64,000 bases of DNA from Macrostomum hystrix (lineage: Eukaryota; Platyhelminthes; Macrostomidae): positions 6,157,501 through 6,221,500 of the forward strand of contig CATNEN010000029.1 in assembly GCA_950097015.1 (NCBI GenBank). Direction: 5' to 3'. The position numbers and the translations under genes are program-made. Below, in pieces: positions 1-12,100 of the stretch. A model generated the notes under the pieces. It was given only the letters and a program-made list of their open reading frames with translations, ran no database searches and was not told the DNA's origin. Position 1 is the first letter of the stretch, and the number at the start of each line of letters is the position of its first letter.

Positions 1-91
1 CACTCCCTTCAACTGTCACTCTGTCAGTAGCAGTCACACTCATAACATGTCTCTATTATCTTTGTATCAAACGGCCTCACAGTGTACTCAC

Positions 92-171
92 AGGCCACTT
101 TAAAAGCGAATGTCATCTCCGGACTATCGCTGGTCGTGTCCAACAGTTCGTTAAGCCAGTTTAACTGGAAG
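92..171 (-). CDS. VPS13D: VPS13D exon 21 (last in window)
   Basis: 80 nt, residues about 2912-2938. Acceptor TTCTTCAG, donor GTGAGT. It enters in phase 2 and leaves in phase 1, matching exon 20. It encodes a weakly conserved stretch starting FQLNWLNELL, directly after the conserved WEPCIEPW segment. The next exon is outside the window. Confidence 0.8.
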
Positions 172-3100
172 CTGAAGAAATTATTAATAATTTAGGACGA
201 TTTGTTTGCACAGAAGACACTCCAAATAAGCAGTAAAAATTAGAGACTAGATTTTACCTCCAAGGCTCAATGCAAGGCTCCCAGCCCGACAAGTCTCTGT
301 TAAAATAGTTCACCATTAGAGTGGCTGAGCAGCGGCCCTCGCGTCGACCTTCCAGACAAAGGCGGAACTCCAGGTCTGCAATTAATTGGGCAACCTTAGT
401 ACTCGTACCTTTTGTCTTTGTATTTTAAATTATCCGCTAGATTAGCAGCTGATTAAGGGTGCCAGGCGTGGCTGATCAAGGGGTGTCAGGAGTCGCTGAT
501 CAAGGGGTGTCAGGAGTAGCCGATCAAAGGGTGTCAGGAGAAGCTGATTGAGGGTGTCAGGAGAAGCTGATTGAGGGTGTCAGGAGAAGCTGATTGAGGG
601 TGTCAGGAGTCGCTGATCAAGGGATGTCAGGAGTCGCTGATCAGGGGGTGCCAGGAGTAGCCGATCAAGGGGTGTCAGGAGAAGCTGATTGAGGGTGTCA
701 GGAGAAGCTGATTGAGGGTGTCAGGAGAAGCTGATTGAGGGTGTCAGGAGAAGCTGATTGAGGGTGTCAGGAGAAGCTGATTGAGGGTGTCAGGAGAAGC
801 TGATTGAGGGTGTCAGGAGAAGCTGATTGAGGGTGTCAGGAGAAGCTGATTGAGGGTGTCAGGAGAAGCTGATTGAGGGTGTCAGGAGAAGCTGATTGAG
901 GGTGTCAGGAGAAGCTGATTGAGGGTGTCAGGAGAAGCTGATTGAGGGTGTCAGGAGAAGCTAGATCTGTAAAATTATTCACAGAAGACAGTGGTACTGC
1001 AGAAAGCACTACTGAGAGTACACTCACCCTTGAGGCGGACCTCAGCCAGTGGCACATCGCAGTCCTGATAATCGTCAATGAGTACGCAACTAACGGCCGA
1101 GCCGCAGCCGGCGCCACCGGAGCATTTCACCTGAATCTCGCTGGCGTAGAGGGCCAACTCGCCTAACGGATCGGAGGCTCCGGCAGAGGGCGAGCCGGCG
1201 GCGCCGGAGTGACGCTCCGGGTCGGTTAGAAGTAGAGCGGCCAGTTGAATGTCGCCGCCAGTTTCGCCAAGTGCGTAGCGACAATCGGCGGGATCAAAGC
1301 CCAACTGCATCAAGTCGTAGACAAGGCATTCGGACCACTGGCGAGAGGTCGACTGCGGGTGCTGCAGATCGGGTTGAGGCAGTGAAAGAAAACGATTGCA
1401 CAGAAAGATTTAGGTGTACATCTGTGAAGGATGTGATGGCAGTGGTTCTGAAGGATGTGGTGGCAGTGGTTCTGAAGGATGTGGTGGCAGTGGTTCTGAA
1501 GGATGTGGTGGCAGTGGTCCTGAAGGATGTGGTGGCAGTGGTTTTGAAGGATGTGGTGGCAGTGGTCCTGAAGGATGTGATGGCAGTGGTTCTGAAGGAT
1601 GTGATGGCAGTGGTTCTGAAGGATGTGATGGCAGTGGTTCTGAAGGATGTGGTGGCAGTGGTTCTGAAGGATGTGGTGGCAGTGGTTCTGAAGGATGTGG
1701 TGGCAGTGGTTCTGAAGGTTGGGATGGCAGTGGTTCTGAAGGATGTGGTGGCAGTGGTTCTGAAGGATGTGGTGGCAGTGGTCCTGAAGGTTGTGATGGC
1801 AGTGGTCCTGAAGGATGTGGTGGCAGTGGTTCTGAAGGATGTGGTGGCAGTGGTTCTGAAGGATGTAATGGCAGTGGTTCTGAAGGATGTGGTGGCAGTG
1901 GTCCTGAAGGATGTGATGGCAGTGGTCCTGAAGAAGGAAACCCGGGAGATCTTACCTGGGTGGAAGTGATTCGCTGCTGCGGCTGTCGCATGGCCTGACT
2001 AGGCAGCGAGCCAAGAATGGAAGCAATCAGCTGAAAATCTCTATAAGAGAATCTAATGGATAAAGCTGTGTAGAGAACTTCAATGACAGGCTGGTGAGTC
2101 TCCTTGGCGTCTAGCAGACCAAGGCTGGCACCGCTGCTGCGGCCGGCCGTAGCGGAGTAGGCCTCTCGCCTAGTGACCTCAACTGTGAGATCGGTGGGAT
2201 CGATAATGGACAGGGCTGTCTCGTCCTCGCAGGCCAGACAGCAGGAGAATGCTTCCAGACTGTTCAAGCTGCAGTTGGCGATGCGACCGGCGGAGCTGGG
2301 ATTGCAGGCGAACAGGGTGGTGCCGCGCAGGATGACAGCGTTGGCGTCGCGAGAGTCGGCCCGGTCAACGAATATGATTTCACAGTCGGACAGGTTCAAC
2401 TTCAGCTCGGAGGGCTTCTCGTCTGAGCTCGCTGACGGGCGAAGAGATTCAAAGCTGCGCTGCTTGAGGTTTGAGAAATATTTCGCTATGACTTTGGATT
2501 TTTTAGTTGCATTTCACTGTTGCAGCAACTGAATGAGCAGCCACATGAGCAACTGAATGAGCAACTGAATAAGCAGCCACATGAGCAACTGAATAAGCAG
2601 CCAAATGAGCAACTGAATAAGCAGCCACATGAGCAACTGAATAAGCAACTGAATAAGCAGCCAGATGAGCAACTGAATGAGCAACTGAATAAGCAGCCAC
2701 ATGAGCAACTAAATGAGCAACTGAATGAGCAGCCTGATAAGCAACTGACTAAGCAGCCACATGAGCAACTGAATAAGCAGCCACATGAGCAACTGAATAA
2801 GCAGCCACATGAGCAACTGAATAAGCAACTGAATAAGCAGCCACATGAGCAACTGAATAAGCAACTGAATAAGCAGCCACATGAGCAACTGAATAAGCAG
2901 CCACATGAGCAACTGAATAAGCAACTGAATAAGCAGCCACATGAGCAACTGAATAAGCAACTGAATAAGCAGCCACATGAGCAACTGAATAAGCAGCCAC
3001 ATGAGCAACTGAATAAGCAGCCACATGAGCAACTGAATAAGCAACTGAATAAGCAGCCACATGAGCAACTGAATGAGCAACTGAAAAAGCAGCCACATGA

Positions 3101-6100
3101 GCAACTAAATAAGCAACTGAATGAGCAGCCTGATAAGCAACTGACTAAGCAGCCTCATGAGCAACTTAATGAGCAACTGAATAAGCAGCCACATGAGCAA
3201 CTAAATGAGCAACTGAATGAGCAGCCTGGTAAGCAACTTACTAAGCAGCCACATGAGCAACTGAATAAGCAGCCACATGAGCAACTGAATAAGCAGCCAC
3301 ATGAGCAACTGAATAAGCAACTGAATAAGCAGCCACATGAGCAACTGAATAAGCAACTGAATAAGCAGCCACATGAGCAACTGAATAAGCAGCCACATGA
3401 GCAACTGAATAAGCAGCCACATGAGCAACTGAATAAGCAGCCACATGAGCAACTGAATAAGCAGCCACATGAGCAACTGAATAAGCAGCCACATGAGCAA
3501 CTGAATAAGCAACTGAATAAGCAGCCACATGAGCAACTGAATAAGCAGCCACATGAGCAACTGAATAAGCAACTGAATAAGCAGCCACATGAGCAACTGA
3601 ATGAGCAACTGAAAAAGCAGCCACATGAGCAACTAAATAAGCAACTGAATGAGCAGCCTGATAAGCAACTGACTAAGCAGCCTCATGAGCAACTTAATGA
3701 GCAACTGAATAAGCAGCCACATGAGCAACTAAATGAGCAACTGAATGAGCAGCCAAATGAGCAGCCTGATGAACAGCCAGATGAGCAGCCACATGAGCAA
3801 CAGAATGAGCAACTGAATAAGCAGCCACATGAGCAACTGAATGAGCAACTGAATAAGCAGCCACATGAGCAACTGAATGAGCAACTGAATAAGCAGCCAG
3901 ATGAGCAACAGAATGAGCAACTGAAAAAGCAGCAGCATGAGCAACTGGATGAGCAACTGAAAAAGCAGCAGCATGAGCAACTGAATGAGCAACTGAATAA
4001 GCAGCCACATGAGCAACTGAATGAGCAACTGAATAAGCAGCCAGATGAGCAACAGAATGAGCAACTGAAAAAGCAGCAGCATGAGCAACTGGATGAGCAA
4101 CTGAAAAAGCAGCAGCATGAGCAACTGAATGAGCAACTGAAAAAGCAGCAGCATGAGCAACTGAATGAGCAACTGAATAAGCAGCAGCATGAGCAACTGA
4201 ATGAGCAACTGAATAAGCAGCCACATGAGCAACTGAATGAGAAGCCAGACACTTGCTGATGAGCAAGCTCACAACCTGGCCAGTTTCCAGTCGTCTAGCA
4301 GGCAGGCTGGGAGGCTCCGGTCCAGTCGCCAGAAAGCTCTGAGTGCAGAAGAGCCAGTCAAAGATGACAAACAGCCGCATATTATTTAACACGGCGGTGA
4401 ACTTATTAACGCTACTCGTGGATCGATAGTGCAACTCCAGGTGCAGGCAGGTCGCTTTGCCGTCTGGCAGGACTTCCGGGCCCTCGGTAGCCGCTGTCGC
4501 CGATGCCGCCGCGGCCGGTGTCCGTTTAATAATGGTGCTGAACACATTCGGACGCGTGTTGGCAGGCATGTCAGCGAATCTGGTGTCGTGAATAGCGACT
4601 TCTGTTGAAACCAGATCAGTCTCTTGGCAGCCGTTGCTGAAGCTCTCGAAGGTTAGCCGGGACCTGAGCGTGGATGATAAGCGGATTATAGACTTGAACA
4701 GAATAATTGATTACACCTGCCCCAATCGGGCCAGACGTGCAGCCGTCAGCACAGCCGCAGCATCTGAAGACTGCGTACGACTGTTCTGTCCATGGACTGG
4801 TGGGACGCCACACCCACCCTCAATTACCCAGCTTGTTATCTTGTCACAATTTTAACAGCTGAGTGAACTGAAGTGGCATAGCGGTTAACGCGCTTGCCTC
4901 TTACACAAAGGACCCAAAGCTCAAATCTGTGACAAGGCCAAATTGGGGCGCAGCCGCGGAGAGAAGGCTTGGGGGCTTGTCGTGAAATTTACGCCCTCAA
5001 GGGCCAACCTCCAAGGCACAGTGAGAGTGTACACTGCCTGACGATGAGATAGTCAAGGGCAGATGTACACACCTGGGTGAGCGTATGCCTGCGTACGGTA
5101 TCTGTGTGCGTGTGTGCTCAGGAGTCAGCGAAGTGGGAAGAACTGCCTCCTCGCTGGCTGCGGGTCTAGCGTCACTAAATGATTTTCTATTTCCCGCAGT
5201 CCTCCTGCAATTAATGAGGGTGTCAGGAGAAGCTGAAGGACACAGATTGTTCCAGTGAGTCAGAAATCGAACCCTCGACCCTCAAGTCGTGAGTCCGAAG
5301 CTCTGACCACTAGGCTACAACCCCGCTTGCCTCGAATCCTCACCTGAGAAAGTCAATCCTACAAAAGCTGGCGCCAGCTTCGCCTAGCAGTTCAACGGAC
5401 ACATTGTTGAGGTCGACAGCCAGCGAGACGGCTTTCCAGACTCGCTGCGACAGTACAGTGTGATTCATCGGGTCCTGCTGGGCGGCCACCAGCAGCTTCT
5501 TGTTGGCAACATCGTCGAGATTCTCCCCGAGATTGTGGGCTAGGAAGCCGCGCACAAGCTGGTACTGAGCCAGGCTGAGGGCGCAGTGGACCGACGACAG
5601 GCTGCCGCGAGCGTTCCAGTCTGGAGAGGCGTGGGACACCTCCGTGTCCAGATTGCGCTCAACTCGGAGGGCGAGGCGGCAGGCGGCGCGCAACGGCTTC
5701 GGATCGCCGCCCGTGACAACCAGATCAGCGAAGCGAAGCAGCGGCGGCGGCGAGGCGGCCGAAACGTCGCCCGGACTGTCCGGATCGATGCGACTGCCGG
5801 TGTACAGATCGATGTCCCTTAGCTCCAGCTGCCAGGTATCCAGTAGGCAATTGGCTGGTTGGATCTCTAACTCCAACTCTGACTCAGCGGAATTAGATTT
5901 AGTTGGCGAATAGGCCGGCTGATGACTGCTTGAATTGGCCGACTCGGCCGAGGCGGTTCCCGGTTCGCCGCTGTACATAAACTGATTGGTCAGCTGAGGG
6001 CCAGTGAAATTAGCGATTGATTGGAGCGGACAGGTGCAAATTTTTAGACAGGTGGACATTGTTAGACAGGTGGACATCGTTAGACAGGTGGACATTTGTT

Positions 6101-9100
6101 GCGCAGGTGGACATTGTTAGACAGGTGTAGGATAGATGGGCATTGCTAGCAGGCGGATAAGCAGGTGGATGAAGTCAGGCAGGTGGACAAAGACAAGCAG
6201 GTGAATAAAGACAGACAGGTGTATTGTTTCACCTTGAGATCACCCAGTCGCATGACAATGAGCCTAGGCGACAATGCGCTGTGCGGCAGTAGTACGATAG
6301 GCGAGGCTGCGCCGATATCCAATTGAATGCGCGAAGCTCTCTCGGCGTTTGGAAATATTTTTCTACCCGAGGCGCCGGCTCTAGCTCGGCCAATGAAGTC
6401 TTGAGACTGATTAAACTGATGCACAAATGTTAGCAGTTCGGTGATGAACCGCTGCGAATGCACATACCTGACCGAGGCCATGCGCAAGCGCAGCCGGGCG
6501 TCGCAGTCGCGCGTGCTGCCCGGATCCGGTAGGCCGTATTTGAATAGGCGCAGAGTTAACAGATTGCCAAGCCGGGGAGATACGAACTTCTGCTTGTATA
6601 GCTGGCCGGTTGGGCTCAGGTCTAATAGTACAAAATTACCCAACCGACCAGTCAAGTCTAGATTGCCGTCACGAATGCTGAGCCGGCCGTGTAAGCCGGA
6701 CATTGTTGCTCGGCATAGGCTGTGATTGCGATCATTTAGCACTAGGGAGAACTCGGCCACGGATAATGAGATCTGCGTTGCCACGGGATACATGTACAGG
6801 TGAATGCTGTATAGAATAACAGGTGAATGCTGTATAGAGGAACAGGTGAAAATTGTATAGATGAACAGGAGAATGCTGGACAGATGAACAGGTGAATGCT
6901 GTATACATTTACAGGTGAATGCTGTCAATATGAACAGGTGAATGCTGTCAATATGAACAGGTGAATGCTGTCAATATGAACAGGTGAATGCTGTCAATAT
7001 GAACAGGTGAATGCTGTCAATATGAACAGGTGAATGCTGTCAATATGAACAGGTGAATGCTGTCAATATGAACAGGTGAATGCTGTCAATATGAACAGGT
7101 GAATGCTGTCAATATGAACAGGTGAATGCTGTCAATATGAACAGGTGAATGCTGTCAATATGAACAGGTGAATGCTGTCAATATGAGCAGGTGAATACTG
7201 TGTAGATGAACAGGTGAACGTCTAAAGGATAAACACGGGCCAATTAAAACACACACCGGGAAAGTGTAAACTGATTGATTTAATTGTAAAATAATTCAAG
7301 TCAGTGAAGCCATAGAACTTTAATGTCGCAAGCAGCCAAAAACTCTCACCTGCTGATTGCAGATCTCCTCCTCCGCATACATGGTGGTAGTGGTGACTTT
7401 AGTTGTGTCGGACATTCGCATCAATACGTCGCGCTCGTGAAATTTCGAGCCCAAATTGAGAAAATCCAATAGCAGGACCCAGGCCTGCAGGTTGAGGTTG
7501 CACACCAGGCTGCTGAATTCGGCACGGATAAACCTGGCTGTGTCAGCGTAGCGGGACTCAAACTGAGGCGCCTTCCGGTCCACTAGGCGCAGACGAATTC
7601 GGACAAGACTCGGCCCCATGCTAGATGGAACGCCCGACGTCTCCTGCTGATGCGCGTCGTCATCGTCGCCGTTCTCGACGCCCCAGACAGATCGCCAGAC
7701 ATCATTGGCACCGTCGAGATCTTCATTGTCAATGGCTACGTCAGCCTCCTCGAATTGCAATGTAGCCGGCGCCATCGGTGCCGGCGAAGGCTTCGACTGG
7801 GGTCGTTGGAGCCGACGCTGACGTTGGACAGCGGCGCGGGCCCTAGCGGCCACCGCCGACATCGAGGCCGGCGTGCCAGAAGTTCGCGGCGGAAAACTCG
7901 CCCACTCTAAGTCGACGCCAGCGTTGTTGCGACGCTCGTCGCTGCTCCAGCCGCCGCCTCTACCGACTCCGCCGTCGTCCAAGAAGTCTTCGTCGTCGGA
8001 AGCGCCAGCCGGGGAGCTCGGACAGGAGACGGAGCGGCCGTAGCTGGGCGGCGGCCTGGCCCCGGTGTCCGGCGCCAGCGAGCTGAGCAAATGGCGAGTG
8101 GGCGAGTCGGCCGGCTGGAGCAGGTCCAGCATGGTCAGGGTGCCCAGGCGGAGGCTGATGTCCTTCACCCAGGGGCAGGGCTTGGACAAGTGCACGGCTA
8201 GCTCGCCGGCAGTGAGTCGAGCGATGCCCTTCTCGTCGCCTTCGCTCAGATCGCCGACAATTTCAACGCGTAACTCCGGCAGGGCGAAGTCGAACACCAG
8301 CGGCGTGTACTCGGACGGCGTAGCCGGGTCTGTTTCCATCGTGGCGGTCGCCGCAGCTGCCGGCTCAGTGGAGCTGCTCCATTCGTCGTAGACCAAATTG
8401 TCCAAAGATTTCAGCACCTGGTCAAACACAGCCTTGGGCAGGCGGACCGGCACAGTCTCCGTGGTGACGGCCTCCACGCAGAGCAGATGGTCGGTCAGGC
8501 TCGAGGGCTCCACGCCATCGGCGGAGCCGAGGGTCTCGGCCAACAATACGCGGCAGCAGTTCCGACGGCTGAGCCGCAGCGACAATGAGGCCTTGCTGAG
8601 CAGAGACTCGCCTATTTTGGGCCGTTTTAAGCACGCCAGCAGACCGCCGCAGTGCTCAGCGTCGGAGCATTCAGTTAAATTGGCTCCAGCCTTCGCCAAG
8701 TCAACGGACATGACGCTGATGTCTTTAAAGTCCAGGTAGAGCGTGCCAACGCCTGGCGCTACGAATAGCGGCGCTAGGCGACGCTGGCGCTGGCGTCGAT
8801 CGCGCAGGACTCGCTCGAATCCGTCGACATCGAACAGCGAAGCCTTGGCGTTTGGAAGGAATTTGGAGGACTGAGTTGCTAGCTGAGTGCTGATAGGCTA
8901 AATTTGAATAGCAAAATTACATAAAAGTGGGGTTGTGGCCTAGTGGTTAGAGTGTCGAATTCACGATTTGAGGTCGGGGGTTCGATTCCCGCTATCCACT
9001 GGAAGAATTTCTGTTCTTTACCAAGACAATTAACTCTACATTGTTTCAGTTCACCCAGCTGTTAAATAGTGCCAGCATTAGCTGGGGTAATTGAGGGTGG

Positions 9101-12100
9101 GTGTGACATCCCCCCCAGTCCATGGACAGAAAAGCGCATTAGCTGCGGCTGTGCTGTCGGCTGCACATCTGGCCCAATTGGGGCAGGTGTAATCAATTAT
9201 TAATTAATCATAACAAAAATATTAACATTCGCAGAGTAGGCTGATTGAACTGGCGATTCTATTGGCAACACAGGACACGCAGCCAGCGAGGTGGCAATTC
9301 TGCTCATTCAACTGACTCCTGAGACACGATTGACAAGCCGTAGAATACACAGAAAATCCTCACCTGATTAGTTAGAGATATATTGCCTAGGTGGCCAACC
9401 AGAGCTTCATTACTGCTTGGAGTTTTGGGCCAAACTATAACTGGCGTTTCGAGGCGAACGGTCAGCCGGACACCATCCAGTCCGAGGTCGACGGGACCAG
9501 ACGCGGCGGCGGCGGCGGAGGCGGTGGCGGCATTCGCAGCCAAAGCGGCGGTGTGGGAATCAATGACGGCGTCTTCAGAGAGATCAGCCGGCCTTGTCTG
9601 CTGATGAATTACGGACTGAGCTACGGCGGTAGCGGCCGCCCTAACTTTCAATGCTAGCCTACTCTTGTATTTAGCGAATTTCGATACACATTCGCCAACC
9701 TCGAATAGCAGGCGGGGCGCGTGCAGATAGCACAGCGAGGCCATCTGGGCTTCGATTTCGCAATCTCCACCCGAGTCCGAGTACACTGACAATGTTAGCG
9801 CCTGATCGTTCTTTGGTATTGATCGATAGAGTTCGTCAGAGTCCGGGCCGCCTGGGGCGTCGCCGCCGATCCACACAATAGCCCGGTGCAGGCGGGAAGA
9901 GTTCGTCAGATCTAGAACACTAACGCTAGCCAGAGAAGCTTGGGCAAAACTGCTGCTGTCAACATGGTTAGCGGTCACCTGAAATATTGAACATGAAAAT
10001 ATGAAACTTTTAACTAAATTAAGTAATAAAAGCAAAAAATGACTTTGGGTAATTTAATTTATGACTACCAGATAAATTATGATTACCATTTCCATGATTA
10101 CCAGAGTACCAGTTCTATGATTGACCGAAAAATTGGCGAAGACGCCACGAACACAAATGACCACATACCTCACTCTTCTAGCCAACCATCTCACTCCATC
10201 GGTCACTTTCCCCCACTCCGCTGGTCACGCAATTGACTCGTTAACCACCCACCTCACTCCTCTGACCACCACCACACCCCTTGGCCACCCACCTCACTCC
10301 TCTGACCACCACCTCACCCCTTGGCCACCCACCTCACTCCTCTGACCACCACCTCACCCCTTGGCCACCCACCTCACTCCTCTGACCACCACCTTACCCC
10401 TTGGCCACCCACCTCACCCCTTGGCCACCCACCTCACTCCTCTGACCACCACCTCACCCAATGGCCACAAAACTTTCTCATGAACATGGTTCATTAAAGA
10501 CATGAGATTTGCTGTTTTAATAGGCAACGCATAGATGCCTAGATAAAATGATTAACGGCCGCTTACCTGCATGCCAGTGAGAGTGACGGTGGCCACCTTT
10601 TTAGCCGACTTTCTCTGCTGGGCCGACTCGTCCAGCACTCGAATAAGCAACACGTGCAGCCGGGAGAAGGTGGCCTGCAGCTCGCTGCGCACACCGGCAA
10701 CTTTGACGCCGCCAACAGTGGAAGTGGCGGTGGAGGCGCCTGATTCAGAATCCTGGCCGCGCCTGTGGCGATGCTGGTCGCCGCCTGGCACGGCCATCGA
10801 AGGTGAGGCATTGGCCGCAGCCGCTGCTTCGGCCTCGGCGGCGCGCCGTTCGCCTTCCCTGGCTGCGTAGGTGTCGGCCGGGTTGATGCGCTTGGCAAAG
10901 CTCACCAGCTCCACTAGGGTCTTCTGGTTAGCTGGAAAATTAATTAACTTATTTTTCTTAGTTATCTATTGGCTAATTAATCCATAGATAACCAAAGCCA
11001 CCAGTTATGGCTCCACTTCACTTACTTGGTCAACAACCTAGTTACATCACTATCTTGCCAACACCTCACTCCCGATTCATGCGCTTCAATCCCGAGTCAT
11101 CCACCTCACTCCTCAGTCATCCACCTCACTCCTCCGGTCATCCACCTTACTCCTCCGGTCATCCACCTCACTCCTCCGGCCATCCACCTCACTCCTCCGG
11201 TCATCCACCTCACTCCTCCGGTCATCCACCTCACTCCTCCGGTCATCCACTTCACTCCTTACTCATCCACCTCACTCCTTACTCATCCACCTCACTCCTC
11301 CGGTCATCCACCTCACTCCTTACTCATCCACCTCACTCCTCCAGTCATCCACCTCACTCCTCCAGTCATCCACCTCCCTCCTCAGTCATCCACATCACTC
11401 CTCCAGTCATCCACCTCACTCCTCCAGTCATCCACCTCACTCCTGCAGTCATCCACCTCACTCCTGCAGTCATCCACCTCACTCCTCACTCATCCAACTC
11501 ACTCTTCCAGTCATCCACCTCACTCCTCCAGTCATCTACGTCACCCCCCAGCAATGAATTGAATACAAAATCCTAACCTATGATATCCAGTTCGGAGAAG
11601 TGCACGCCGATTTTCTGCACTGGACATTCGCCGCTGTTGGCAGGTGGGTCAATCCACTGATAAGTGCAATTAATCAGCGGCTCGCCCGGGCAGCTCGTTC
11701 CGGCGGCGGCAGCGGCCGCTGTGGACAGTTGCGGCTGCGGCTTCCGTCGCCACGGATCGTAGTCAATCGCTTCTGTTGGCGATTGTGGCGAGGCCGGCGA
11801 TTGCGGATTGGACACATTGATGCTGCCAGACACTGTCTCGATTCTGAAAGGATAGGCAAGTTCTGAAGGCTTTTGCACATCTCGCATGCACTCTAAAATT
11901 TACTCACTTAACATCGCGGTGTGATGCCACAAGAAGATCAAAGTCGGGTCCTAGATTTGACAGAGCGTCGGCCACAATCAATGAATTAATCGTTAACTGG
12001 AAGAGCTGCGTCCTGGGGTACAGAATGTACTGCGCTGTACTTTGGCCCAGAGAAAACTCCGCCACTGGTCGATCTGCAATGTCCAAAGTAAATCAATGTT

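Noticed and set aside
2520-4259. 579-codon Gln-rich plus-strand ORF as a real gene
   Set aside because: It is wholly the intron 17 minisatellite, has no conserved domain, and several other frames of the same repeat are equally open.
7650-8739. Plus-strand ORFs opposite VPS13D exons (several of 60-120 codons)
   Set aside because: Antisense shadows of GC-rich coding exons.
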